A stretch of 64,000 nt of DNA from a bacterium (GTDB lineage: Bacteria > Krumholzibacteriota > Krumholzibacteriia > LZORAL124-64-63): positions 558,001-622,000 of the forward strand of contig JADJQR010000001.1 of assembly GCA_016712675.1 (NCBI GenBank), written 5' to 3'. Below are positions 1 to 8,508 of the stretch, one piece after another. The notes beneath the pieces were generated by a model, which was not told where the DNA came from, made no database searches, and saw only the letters and a list, made by a program, of their open reading frames with translations. A program made the position numbers and the translations under genes. Numbering within the stretch: the first letter of the stretch is position 1; each line of letters starts with the position of its first letter.

Positions 1-2391
1 AGGAGCGGCGATCTGTCCCGCGCGATTGACCTCACACAGCAGGCGCTGGAGATCGCCGAGACCGTTCCCGGCATCAATCCGGCCAACCTCGCCCTGCAGC
101 GGACCAATCTGGGGATCCAGCTGACCGAAGTGGGAGACCTGGGGCGTGCCAACCGCCTGCTCCGAGCGGCAGTGGCCACCTTCCAGGAGCAACTCGGTCT
201 TGACCACCGCGAGACGCTCTGGGCCGAGGTGGCACTGGCGACAACCGAGTCGGCGCTTGGCGACACGGCAGAGGCGGCGGCCCGTTTCCGCAGCGTGTGC
301 CGCCGCTTCGAAGCGGGCGAATCGCTCACGACCACCGGCGCGCTGACCCAGGCGCGGGCTGGCCTGGCTGAGATCCTCAGGGACAGCGACCCTCGCGCGG
401 CGCTTGCCCTGGTTGAGGCGGCCGAGTCCGCCGAGCGGGCGGAACCGGAGCGCAGTTGGAAGCAGGTCGCCGATGCACAGAGGATGCGCCTGAACCTCCT
501 GGCCGACCTCGGGGACCGTCGGGCGGTCGCGCAGCAGGACACCGCCCTGACCCGCACGCTCGACGAACACGACCTGCGCGGGACGGACATCGAGGCTCGC
601 GCCCTGGCCGACGGCAGCCTGGCTCTGGCTCGCATCGGTCGCTTCGACGAGGCGGCCGCCCGGGCGCGCGCCGGATCCGCACTGTCGGGCGCTCTATTGT
701 TGCGCGACCTGCGCGCACTGCCCGACCGCGAGGGTCTAACCCTTTCCGGCGTGCACTCGGCGTCGCTCGACGCGCTGTTGACCCTGTCCCTCGAGGGCCA
801 CGGTGAGGCAGCGGTGGCCTGGGACGAGCTGATCCGTTGGCGTGGACAGGTGCGCGACGAGGTGATGCGTCGGCGCCCGCCCGCCGAGGCAACGTGCGAC
901 ACGGCGGCGCTGCGCGCCCATGCCGCCTGGACGTCGGCCACACGGCGCCTGGCGCAGTTCGAAGTGCGCGCGGCCGGTGAGATCGACGACGACACGCGGG
1001 CGAAGCTGGCCGAACTGCGCGCGCGCGCCGACGACGCCGAGCGCCGCTGGGCCATGGCCGCGCCACGCGCGCGCGCGCAGGGCGGCGCGGCCGACCTGGC
1101 CACCGTGCGCGCCGCACTGCCGCCCGGCACGGCGCTGGCGGCGTTCGCGACGGTGCGTTCCCGCGGCAGGCCGGAACGCCTGGCGGCGTTCGTGCTCGAC
1201 ACGGGTGGTCGCGTGCGTCTGCGCGACCTGGGACCCAGCGAGAGGATCGAGACCGCCCTGGCCCAATGGCGCGCCCTAGCCGGCCACTCGCCACAGGGCC
1301 GCCCCGGTGCCGAACGTGCCTGCCGTGAAGCCGGCCGTCGGCTGAGCGAGCTGACCTGGGAGGTCATCGCGCCGCTGGCCGGCCAAGCACGCGAGATCGT
1401 CATCGTGGCCGACGGGGTGCTGCACCGCCTGCCGTGGGCGGCATTGCCGGTGGGCGACGACGCCTACCTTGTCGAGCGCGGACCCACTATCCGCGAGCTG
1501 GAGGCGGAGCGCGACCTGCTGCGCAGCGGGACCGACGCGCGGGCCTCGGGCCTGCTTGCGATCGGCGGGGTGGACTTCGGGAACGCGGGCGGCGCGCCCG
1601 TCACCCCGGCTGCGCCCGCGAGCCCGCGTCCGCTGACGGTCGCGTCCACGCGCGCGCTGCTCCCCGATTGCCGGGCCGGGCAGCCGCTCGCGTTCACGCC
1701 GCTTCCGGGCACCGAGCGCGAGATCGAGGCCATCGCCCGCGAGCACGGCACCGACGTCCAGGTGCTGCGCGGCACAGCCGCGGGCGAAGCAGCCTTCAAG
1801 CGGCTGGCCCCCGGCAGGCGGGTGATCCACCTGGCCACGCACGCCGTGGCGCTCGATGACCTCTGCGCGCCCGGGACGGCCACGAACGAACGGGGCGTGG
1901 GCGGGGTGGCGGTGCTGGCCGAAGCCCGTCCCGCGCCCAGGGCCGCGGCGCCGCCGTCAATGCCGTGGCTCGGTCGCCGGGTGGTGCTGGCGCTGTCCGG
2001 TGCGAACGACGCGGCTGCGGGCGTCGACGAGAACGAGGGCCTGCTCACCGCCAGCGAGGTGGCGACGCTGGACCTGCGCGGCACGGACTGGGTCGTGCTG
2101 TCGGCCTGCGAGTCGGGCGTGGCCGGCAACTGGAATCGCGAAGGCGTGCTCGGGCTGACGCGGGCGTTCCGCCTGGCCGGCGCCCGCGCCGTCATCGCCA
2201 GCCAGTGGGCCGTTGACGACGACGCGACCAGCGAGTGGATGACCGCCCTGCACCGGGCCCGCGTGCGCGGCGCGACGGACGCCGGGCCCGCGATACAGCA
2301 GGCGTCACGGGAGATCCTCCGCGCGCGCCGGGCCGACGGGCGCGACACGCATCCGTTCTACTGGGCGGCGTTCACCGCCACGGGCGAGTGA
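1..2391 (+). CDS. TPR-CHAT caspase-like protease (5' end outside window)
   Basis: The frame is open from base 1, so the true start lies upstream; 796 residues are visible. The first half is helical and TPR-like (repeated A/L-rich helices, for example the residues around AIDLTQQALEIAE). The last ~300 residues are a CHAT domain of the caspase/separase clan. The expected dyad is present: His614 in the HLATHA strand (hhHxxxH pattern) and Cys703 in the LSACESG motif; a GLTRAF segment and a typical FYWAAF ending follow. CHAT proteins are cytosolic cysteine proteases that cleave partner proteins once their sensor domain is triggered; the substrate here is unknown. The gene sits 31 bp upstream of an ECF sigma factor and a Ser/Thr kinase on the same strand, which suggests one regulatory module. 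The family call is secure; the role is inferred. Confidence 0.88.
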   Translation, partial: RSGDLSRAIDLTQQALEIAETVPGINPANLALQRTNLGIQLTEVGDLGRANRLLRAAVATFQEQLGLDHRETLWAEVALATTESALGDTAEAAARFRSVCRRFEAGESLTTTGALTQARAGLAEILRDSDPRAALALVEAAESAERAEPERSWKQVADAQRMRLNLLADLGDRRAVAQQDTALTRTLDEHDLRGTDIEARALADGSLALARIGRFDEAAARARAGSALSGALLLRDLRALPDREGLTLSGVHSASLDALLTLSLEGHGEAAVAWDELIRWRGQVRDEVMRRRPPAEATCDTAALRAHAAWTSATRRLAQFEVRAAGEIDDDTRAKLAELRARADDAERRWAMAAPRARAQGGAADLATVRAALPPGTALAAFATVRSRGRPERLAAFVLDTGGRVRLRDLGPSERIETALAQWRALAGHSPQGRPGAERACREAGRRLSELTWEVIAPLAGQAREIVIVADGVLHRLPWAALPVGDDAYLVERGPTIRELEAERDLLRSGTDARASGLLAIGGVDFGNAGGAPVTPAAPASPRPLTVASTRALLPDCRAGQPLAFTPLPGTEREIEAIAREHGTDVQVLRGTAAGEAAFKRLAPGRRVIHLATHAVALDDLCAPGTATNERGVGGVAVLAEARPAPRAAAPPSMPWLGRRVVLALSGANDAAAGVDENEGLLTASEVATLDLRGTDWVVLSACESGVAGNWNREGVLGLTRAFRLAGARAVIASQWAVDDDATSEWMTALHRARVRGATDAGPAIQQASREILRARRADGRDTHPFYWAAFTATGE

Positions 2392-2422
2392 CCGCGGACC
2401 CAGCGACGGAAGGGAGGGTGTG

Positions 2423-3040
2423 ATGGGCGAGCGCGCACATGGCCGACCCGGGGCAGGTGGCGGCGGTTCCCGCGATGTCTCCCTGCTGGCGACCAGCGAA
2501 CTGCTCTCGCTGGCCCGCGAGGGCGATGACGCGGCGTGTGAACACCTGCTCGCGCGCTACCTGCCACGCCTGCAGCGCTGGGCCAGCGGCCGCCTGCCGC
2601 TGCGTGCCCGCTCGCTGCTCGACACCACCGACCTGGTCCAGGAGACGTTGCTGCGCACGCTGCAGGGACTCGATCGCGTCGAGGTGCGCGGCCCCGGCGG
2701 CTTCCAGGCCTATGTTCGCCAGGCGGTCCTCAATCGTATCAGGGACCAGGTGCGCTGGGCCGGGCGTCGCCAGGGTCGCGAGGAGCTCTCCGAGGACCTG
2801 CCATACCACGGCCCGTCGCCGCTGGAACAGGCGATCGGTGCGGGCGTGCTCGACCGCTACGAGCGGGCGCTGGCCGGTCTCGGCCCGGAGGATCAGGAGT
2901 TGCTTCACCTGCGCATCGAGCTCGACTTCGACTACGCGGAGATCGCGGCGATGACCGCGCGCCCGAGCCGCGATGCGGCGCGGATGGCCGTGCAGCGCGC
3001 GCTGCGGCGCCTGGCGGAGGCGATGGGCCATGAAGGCTGA
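2423..3040 (+). CDS. ECF-type RNA polymerase sigma factor (kinase-linked group)
   Basis: 205 residues. Region 2 covers about residues 25-105 with the core-binding DLVQETLL segment at 70-77. Region 4 covers about 150-200 with a helix-turn-helix (LGPEDQELLHLR, then YAEIAA). There is no transmembrane segment and no adjacent anti-sigma gene. ATG at 2423 was preferred over the GTG at 2420 because an AGGGAGGG ribosome site at 2411-2418 gives better spacing. The stop overlaps the start of the kinase gene by 11 nt, so the two are translationally coupled. ECF factors paired with Ser/Thr kinases are known in Planctomycetes and related phyla, where phosphorylation is proposed to replace an anti-sigma factor; applying that here is inference. 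Confidence 0.9.
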   Translation: MGERAHGRPGAGGGGSRDVSLLATSELLSLAREGDDAACEHLLARYLPRLQRWASGRLPLRARSLLDTTDLVQETLLRTLQGLDRVEVRGPGGFQAYVRQAVLNRIRDQVRWAGRRQGREELSEDLPYHGPSPLEQAIGAGVLDRYERALAGLGPEDQELLHLRIELDFDYAEIAAMTARPSRDAARMAVQRALRRLAEAMGHEG

Positions 3041-4751
3041 GGACGATCGCCTGGCCGGCCTGTTCGGCTCCGTGTCCGACGGCGACGCCATCGACTGGGA
3101 TTCCGTGGTGCGGCGGATGGGGCCGGCCGAGCTGCCGGTGGTCGAGGCGCTGCGTGAGGTGGATCGCATCGGCCAGTTCAACCGCGGGCTGCAGCGCGTC
3201 GAGTCGGCTACGGACCGCGTCGCCACCGGAACCGGCGAGGTGCCGCGCTGGGGCGACCTCCTGCTGCTCGAGCGCTGCGGCGCTGGCGCCCAGGCCGACG
3301 TGTACCGCGCCTGGGATCCCGCGCTGCGGCGCGAGGTGGCCCTCAAGCTGCTGCGCGCCGGCGCGCCCGGTGCCGAGGCCGCCGCCGACGACTCGCCGCT
3401 GCTGGCCGAGGGACGCGCCCTGGCCCGCCTGCGGCACCCGCACGTGGTGGCCGTGCACGGCATCGCCGAGCACGACGGCCGCGTGGGCCTGTGGATGGAA
3501 CTGGTCCGGGGCGAATCGATCGAGGAGCACGTGCAGGCACACGGCGCCCTGTCGCCGGCCGAGGCCGCGCGGATGGGCCGCGAGATCGGCTCGGCGCTGG
3601 CGGCGGTCCATGCGGCGGGCCTGCTGCACCGCGACATCAAGCCGGCCAACGTCGTGCGCGATGCCGACGGCCGCTTCGTGCTGGCCGACTTCGGCCTGGG
3701 CTTGCCGCGCCACGAGGCGGGCGCGACGGCCGCGGCGGTGGCCGGCTCGCCGATGTACATGGCGCCCGAGCTGCTGTTCGGCTCGCCGCCCGACGCGCGC
3801 GCGGACGTGTACGCCCTGGGCATGCTCGTCTGGTTCGCGCTGACCGGACGGCATCCGTTCGCCGCCGGGAACCTGGAGTCGCTGCGCAAGGCCACGGCCC
3901 TGGGGCCGAGCCCGTCGCTGGCCGTCTGCCGATCGGGTCTCCCCGCCACCCTCGTGGCGGCCGTCGAGAAGGCGATCGCGCCGTCGGCCACGCAGCGGTT
4001 CGGCAGCGCGGTGGCGCTGGCCGCAGCGCTGGCCGGTGTCGAGGCCGGCGCGGCCGGGCGCGGTCGGCGGGCAGCGCGCCGCGCCGCGCCCCTGGTCGCC
4101 GTCCTGCTGGGGGCGGCGGCGGTCCTGGCGTTCACCCTGAACGCGCGCGCGCCGCGGACGGCGCCGGCGTCCGCGGGCTGGACCGTGGAGGCGAACCTGC
4201 TGCGGCACGGCGAGGGTGCGCCGACCGTGCTGCTGAGCGGCGACACCGTGGCGCCCGGTGATCGCCTGTCGCTGCGCTGGCGCGCCACGCGGCCGACCTG
4301 GGTCTACGTGCTGAACGCCGACGACCGCGGCGAGTCCTACCTGCTGTTTCCCCAGCCCCGTTTCGCCTGGCGCAACCCGCTGCCCGCCGACTCGACCCTG
4401 GTCCTGCCCGGCGCCATGGATGGACGCGACGTGGCTTGGACGGTCACTAGCGCCGGCGGACGCGAGACCTTCCTGGTGGTGGCCGGTCCCGAGCCGGTGC
4501 CGGAACTGGAAGCGGGCGCTGGCGGGTTGCCCGCGCCCGAGCCCGGGCGGGACGTGGAATATGCCGGGGTCCAGGCCGGCGTCATCGAGCGGCTGCGGGG
4601 TGTGGGCGGTCTTGCCGCGACGGCCACACCGCAGGCACCGACCGACGCCGCGGGCGGGAACGGGCTCAGCCGGTTCCGGGCGCTTGCGGGACGGGAGTCG
4701 GGCATCACCGGGCTCTGGATCCGCGAGATCGTGCTGCTGAACCCGCGCTGA
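3030..4751 (+). CDS. Membrane-anchored Ser/Thr protein kinase with C-terminal DUF4384-like domain
   Basis: 573 residues from ATG 3030, which overlaps the sigma-factor stop. The cytosolic kinase domain has every catalytic landmark: the glycine loop GAGAQADVY, Lys106 in VALKLL, the HRD motif at 200-202 (HRDIKPAN), the DFG Asp220 and an APELL motif. A hydrophobic segment at about 352-371 (LVAVLLGAAAVLAF) would place the remaining ~200 residues outside the membrane. That part resembles DUF4384 (GDxLSLRWRATRPTWVYVLN, then a LLFPQP loop), a domain often attached to bacterial kinases. Likely role: couple an envelope signal to phosphorylation of the sigma factor and/or the CHAT protein next door. The kinase call is secure; the targets are inferred. 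Confidence 0.9.
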   Translation: MKAEDDRLAGLFGSVSDGDAIDWDSVVRRMGPAELPVVEALREVDRIGQFNRGLQRVESATDRVATGTGEVPRWGDLLLLERCGAGAQADVYRAWDPALRREVALKLLRAGAPGAEAAADDSPLLAEGRALARLRHPHVVAVHGIAEHDGRVGLWMELVRGESIEEHVQAHGALSPAEAARMGREIGSALAAVHAAGLLHRDIKPANVVRDADGRFVLADFGLGLPRHEAGATAAAVAGSPMYMAPELLFGSPPDARADVYALGMLVWFALTGRHPFAAGNLESLRKATALGPSPSLAVCRSGLPATLVAAVEKAIAPSATQRFGSAVALAAALAGVEAGAAGRGRRAARRAAPLVAVLLGAAAVLAFTLNARAPRTAPASAGWTVEANLLRHGEGAPTVLLSGDTVAPGDRLSLRWRATRPTWVYVLNADDRGESYLLFPQPRFAWRNPLPADSTLVLPGAMDGRDVAWTVTSAGGRETFLVVAGPEPVPELEAGAGGLPAPEPGRDVEYAGVQAGVIERLRGVGGLAATATPQAPTDAAGGNGLSRFRALAGRESGITGLWIREIVLLNPR

Positions 4752-4766
4752 GGAACCCGTCGACGG

Positions 4767-4784
4767 CGGGACCGGGCCGTCCCG
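4767..4784 (+). terminator. Hairpin after the kinase gene
   Basis: A 6-bp perfect stem (CGGGAC / GTCCCG) with a 6-nt loop lies 15 bp after the kinase stop. There is no U-tract, so its strength as an intrinsic terminator is doubtful. It separates the signalling module from the redox operon promoter. Confidence 0.3.
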
Positions 4785-4804
4785 GGCGGCCCGAACGCAC
4801 CCGC

Positions 4805-4833
4805 TTGCCGCCCGGTCCCCTTTGGCGTACAAT
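4805..4833 (+). promoter_or_regulatory. Sigma70-like promoter of the redox operon
   Basis: The -35 TTGCCG (4805-4810) and -10 TACAAT (4828-4833) are separated by exactly 17 nt, 58 bp upstream of the selenoprotein start. A short inverted repeat (ATCAA, 8 nt, TTGAT) covers the expected start of transcription and could be an operator. Confidence 0.6.
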
Positions 4834-4891
4834 CAAGGACGCAATTGATCGTGTTTTGACCCCACCGGACTCGCTTCGGAAAGGCGGCAAC

Positions 4892-5713
4892 ATGCGTCCC
4901 ACGTCCAGGATCCGGATGTCGGTTCTGCTGACGGCGATCGGCCTGATGCTGGCGGCCGGCACCGCGGGCGCCACGGGCCAGGTCGGAGAGCCCGCGGCCG
5001 ATTTCACGCTCCAGAGCACCACCGGCCAGACCCACAAACTGTCCGACTACGACGGCAAGGTCCGTTTCCTGTTCATGCTCGGGTACGGTTGAAGCAGCTG
5101 TCGGGCGGCGGGACCGTCCACCGAGACCATGGCCGACACCTTCGCCGGTCCCAACTTCCAGGCTCTCGGGCTGGAGATGTGGGGCGGCAACCTCAGTCAG
5201 ACGAACTCCTTCATTTCCGTGACCGGCGTTTCCTATCCGGTGCTCATGGGCGCGGCGGCCGCCGGCATCGGCGCCAGCTACGCCTGCACCTACGATGTCT
5301 TTTTCGTGGTCGGCGGTGACGGGCTCATCACGTTCCGGCGGTCCGGCTGGAACGAGGCCCTGACCAGCGCGGCGATCTCCGCGGCGCTGGCCGACCTGGT
5401 GTCGGGCGTGCCGCCGCTGGCGCGCGATGGATTCCTGTTGCGGCCGGCGTATCCCAATCCGTTCAATCCGGCCACCAGCCTGTCCTACCGTCTCGACGGC
5501 GAGGGCACGCGTCGGGCGCGGCTGCGCATCCTCGATCTGCAGGGGCGCCTGCTGCGCACGCTGGTCGACGAGACCCAGCCTGCCGGTGCCGACTATACGG
5601 TGCTATGGGACGGACGCGACGATCGCGGTCTGACCCAGGCCAGCGGCAGCTACCTGGTGGATCTGGCGATCGACGGCGTCAGCCAGTCACGTCTCGCAAC
5701 ACTGGTGAAGTAG
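4892..5713 (+). CDS. Probable selenoprotein: secreted thioredoxin-fold redoxin (UxxC) with C-terminal sorting domain
   Basis: The frame starts at ATG 4892 and runs to TAG at 5711-5713 with a single in-frame TGA at 5090-5092 (codon 67). Read as selenocysteine it gives GYG-U-S-S-C-R, a UxxC version of the catalytic CxxC of thioredoxins and redoxins at the usual place after a KVRFLFML strand. The full product is 273 residues: a signal peptide (about 1-28), a redoxin fold (30-175), then a FlgD-like sorting domain (PNPFNPATS, LRILDLQGRLLRTL, WDGRDDRG) at about 190-273. Coding character continues unbroken past the TGA, and a SECIS-like hairpin follows. If UGA were a plain stop, the product would be a useless 66-residue stub. 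The alternative is a nonsense change in a Cys codon. A TlpA-type gene follows after 15 bp. Confidence 0.72.
5103..5119 (+). promoter_or_regulatory. Candidate bacterial SECIS element
   Basis: A 6-bp stem (GGGCGG 5103-5108 with CCGTCC 5114-5119, one G-U pair) carries a 5-nt loop CGGGA. The loop G at 5110 is 18 nt after the UGA. Published consensus for bacterial SECIS asks for a small hairpin just downstream with a G at the start of the apical loop, about 16-37 nt from the UGA; this fits. The stem is short and GC-rich DNA makes hairpins easily, so this is supportive rather than decisive. Confidence 0.5.
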
Positions 5714-5728
5714 GACGCAGGAGGCTTC

Positions 5729-7792
5729 ATGCCGAAGATCCGTTACTTCGCGACGGCAGCGAGGTGGCCCCTGGCCGCCTCGCTGCTGGTTGTGACCCTG
5801 TGTCTGACCGGCGCGGCCGCGGGCGCCGAACCGGACCTCGGGTCGGCCCCGGCCTTCCGGCTCGAGAACACGGCCGGCGAGTTCATCTCGCTGGATTCGC
5901 TGCTCGCCGAGGGGCCGGTCCTCCTCGATTTCTGGGCCACCTGGTGCGCACCGTGCCGCAAGGCGCTGCCGGGGCTGCAGCAGCTGCACGAGCGCTTGGC
6001 CGATCGGGGCTTGCGCGTCGTGGCGATCAGCACCGACGAGCCGCGCAACCGCCCCAAGATCGGCAGCACCGCGCGCGCGCTGGGGCTGACCTTTCCAGTC
6101 CTGATCGACGACGACAAGCATGTCTCCCGGCTGTACCGGGTGGAGTCCATCCCCACGTCCGTCCTCATCGACCGTGAGGGCCGGATCAGATCCGTGCATC
6201 GCGGCTACCGGTCCGGCGACCACGAACGGCTCGAGCAGGAGGTGCTGGCCCTGCTCGAAACCGCCGAGGCCGCCGGAGACGGCGACGCGATCGAGGCCTC
6301 GAACCTGCTGCTCTGGCAGGCCGGCCGCGACCCTCGCACGGAGGCTGCCTCGATGACCGGCCTGTTCAACCAGCTGGACCTGGGCTACAGCCGCGGCAGC
6401 CTGCGCGCCGGGATCCGTCACTCGGCCTTTCGCCCCTCGCGGGACGAAGGCTTCGTGCCGGCGCGCTACGACGAAGTGACGATGCGCTATGCCGAATGGG
6501 ATGACGAGGACCTCCGCGTGCGCGTGGGTCACGGCTTCGCGACGATCGGGCGCGGCCTGCTCTTCCGCGCGTTCGAGCTGCGCGGCGTGATCCGCGATGC
6601 CGTCTTCCCGCCGGCGCAATACCTGGATTCGCGCAGCCTCGACGGAGCCATCGTGAGCATCCGCCGTGGCCCGTTCTCCGCGCTGGCGTTCGACGGCGAA
6701 CCGGTGCGCTATCCCGACGTGCCGCCGGGCGTGGTCGACCTGCCGCGCCGCGAGGGCCATGTCAGCGGCGGACGGGTGGCTGTGGCCCTGCGCCAGGCCG
6801 GTACCCTGGGCGCGGGCTACCTGCGCGCCGAGCGGCAACCGCCGGGCTCGCAGACGGAATTGGAGGAGTACGCGGCGCTGGACCTGACCCTGCAGGCGGC
6901 GCGCCTGTGGTCGTTCCTGGCCGAGCGCGACCTGGACCTGCAGTTCTACGGCGAATACGCGGGACGCTCCTGGGATCCGCTGGCCGATGGACTGGGCCTG
7001 GCGGACGACAGCCCGCATGCGTTCTACACCGCGACCCAGGTGAGCGCGGGCCGCTGGGGCGCCAGCCTCGAGACCAAGGACTATCGCCGCTTCGCGCTCG
7101 GCTGGAACGATCCGCCGAACCTGGTGCCGGAGATGCCGCAGCACCTGCTGAACCGGATGTCGCATTTCCTGCTGGCCGATGGCGAGACCGGGCGGCAGTT
7201 CTCGGTGGCCGGCGCCCTGCCCCGGGGCTGGTCGGTGCAACTCGAGTCGGCGCGCGCCCGCAACGACGTCAACGGGCTGCGCCGATACCGGCTCGACGCC
7301 GTCACCCTGGAGGGCAACCCGCACGCGGCGATCGAGTGGGAGTTCTTCGTCGCCCGCGGCCGTGACGAGGTCGAAGGCATCACCGATCACCGCACGGGCG
7401 GCTTGACCCTCGGCAGCAAGCTGGGCGAGGGAACGCTGCTGCGGCTGACGGCCGAGCGCCAGCGCGCCGAGCGCACGACGTTCGACGAAGCCGTGTCTTT
7501 CGACAACACCTTCGTCAGCCTCGGCGTCGAACGCTCGGGCCTCGGTTCGCTGGCGACCGTCGTCGAGTTCTCGACCGATCCCGACGAGATGGACGATCCG
7601 CTGACCTTCGACGTCGTGGAGGCGGACGAACGCCACTGGCTCGGCGTCGCGGCCACCGCGCCGCTCGGAGCGGGCCACGAGGCGTCGGTGTTCGCCGGCC
7701 GGCGGCGGGGCGGCACGGCCTGCACGTCGGGGACGTGCTATCTCGTTCCCGATTTTGCCGGCGTGGAGGTGCGGCTGGTCAGCCGCTTCTGA
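5729..7792 (+). CDS. TlpA-type thioredoxin fused to a probable outer-membrane beta-barrel
   Basis: 687 residues. A signal peptide (about 1-33) is followed by a TlpA/ResA-like thioredoxin domain (38-175) with the active site FWATWCAPC (Cys73 and Cys76) and the cis-Pro loop SIPTSVLID. From about residue 210 to the end the sequence alternates polar and hydrophobic residues in barrel-like strands and ends in Phe (VEVRLVSRF), as expected for an outer-membrane barrel; it resembles DUF6029-type proteins. A thioredoxin joined to a barrel is unusual and would hold a thiol-disulfide enzyme at the outer membrane. AGGAGG lies upstream of ATG 5729, 15 bp after the selenoprotein gene, so the two are probably one operon. 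The thioredoxin call is firm; the barrel call is from pattern only. Confidence 0.8.
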   Translation: MPKIRYFATAARWPLAASLLVVTLCLTGAAAGAEPDLGSAPAFRLENTAGEFISLDSLLAEGPVLLDFWATWCAPCRKALPGLQQLHERLADRGLRVVAISTDEPRNRPKIGSTARALGLTFPVLIDDDKHVSRLYRVESIPTSVLIDREGRIRSVHRGYRSGDHERLEQEVLALLETAEAAGDGDAIEASNLLLWQAGRDPRTEAASMTGLFNQLDLGYSRGSLRAGIRHSAFRPSRDEGFVPARYDEVTMRYAEWDDEDLRVRVGHGFATIGRGLLFRAFELRGVIRDAVFPPAQYLDSRSLDGAIVSIRRGPFSALAFDGEPVRYPDVPPGVVDLPRREGHVSGGRVAVALRQAGTLGAGYLRAERQPPGSQTELEEYAALDLTLQAARLWSFLAERDLDLQFYGEYAGRSWDPLADGLGLADDSPHAFYTATQVSAGRWGASLETKDYRRFALGWNDPPNLVPEMPQHLLNRMSHFLLADGETGRQFSVAGALPRGWSVQLESARARNDVNGLRRYRLDAVTLEGNPHAAIEWEFFVARGRDEVEGITDHRTGGLTLGSKLGEGTLLRLTAERQRAERTTFDEAVSFDNTFVSLGVERSGLGSLATVVEFSTDPDEMDDPLTFDVVEADERHWLGVAATAPLGAGHEASVFAGRRRGGTACTSGTCYLVPDFAGVEVRLVSRF

Positions 7793-7808
7793 GACGCAGG
7801 GATCGCAG

Positions 7809-7839
7809 TTGCCGGTTCGCCCGCTCGGTGTGGTACGAT
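7809..7839 (+). promoter_or_regulatory. Weak promoter, possibly leaderless
   Basis: TTGCCG (7809-7814) and TACGAT (7834-7839) with a long 19-nt spacer. The -10 ends 6 nt before ATG 7846, so a transcript would begin at or next to the start codon, and no ribosome site is visible. Confidence 0.25.
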
Positions 7840-7845
7840 GCCGGG

Positions 7846-8376
7846 ATGAACGCGGATGTCGTCTTCCAGCCTCGTCGCGATTCCCGGACCTACGTCCGGC
7901 GGGTCCTGCTCATCGCCACCGGCTTCTTCGTGTTCGTGCAGTTGGCGTTCCTGGAGGGACTGCGGGCGCGCGCGGCCTTCGCGCTGGTGTTCGTTGTCTT
8001 CCTGCTGTCGGGTCTGTGGATCTCGCGGCGATCTCGCCGCAGTTGGCCCCAGGAGATCCTCATGAACCGCGAGGGCATCCGGTACGGCGATCTGGCGGCG
8101 CGGCACGGCGTGGACCTGGTGCCTTGGCGGGAGATCGCGCGTCTGGACCTGTTCCGGACCGAGCACAACATGGCTCCGTTCCTGCGCATCGGGCTGCGGC
8201 CGGGCGCCTTCCGCGACCGGTTGCGGCGTCCGCGCGCGCAGCGGTGGAGCCTGGGCCTCGACGTCAACATCCCGGTGGACGTGGATGCGGAACCGGAGGC
8301 CGTGTTGGAAACGGCGCGGCGTTTCTGGGCGGAAACCGGGCCCGGCCCGCATCCTGCCGGAACGACCGACCGCTGA
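7846..8376 (+). CDS. Small membrane protein with PH-like domain (STM3941-like)
   Basis: 176 residues. Two adjacent hydrophobic segments lie at about 20-60 (LLIATGFFVFVQLAFLEGL and FALVFVVFLLSGLWI). A soluble PH-like part follows, with the hallmark of the STM3941 type: a nucleating ILMNREGIRY strand and then LVPWREIARLDLF. These are inner-membrane proteins of unknown function. No obvious partner gene is nearby; the upstream redox operon ends 53 bp before it and PPK2 begins 132 bp after it. The start was chosen as the first ATG before the first hydrophobic segment. Confidence 0.6.
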   Translation: MNADVVFQPRRDSRTYVRRVLLIATGFFVFVQLAFLEGLRARAAFALVFVVFLLSGLWISRRSRRSWPQEILMNREGIRYGDLAARHGVDLVPWREIARLDLFRTEHNMAPFLRIGLRPGAFRDRLRRPRAQRWSLGLDVNIPVDVDAEPEAVLETARRFWAETGPGPHPAGTTDR

Positions 8377-8508
8377 CCGTGCCGGCAACCGCCGTATTCG
8401 GGTCTCATCGGCGGGTCATGTCCGGGGAACGATGACGCCAAGGCGTCTCTCCATGTCCATGGCTCCCGTACGCCGGTTCAAGGCCCGCGGGTAGCGGAGG
8501 CGAGCGCG

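Noticed and set aside
5090-5092. Reassignment of UGA as a sense codon throughout the genome
   Set aside because: Many secure genes end in TGA, including the coupled ATGA overlaps of the efflux operon, so UGA is a normal stop here.
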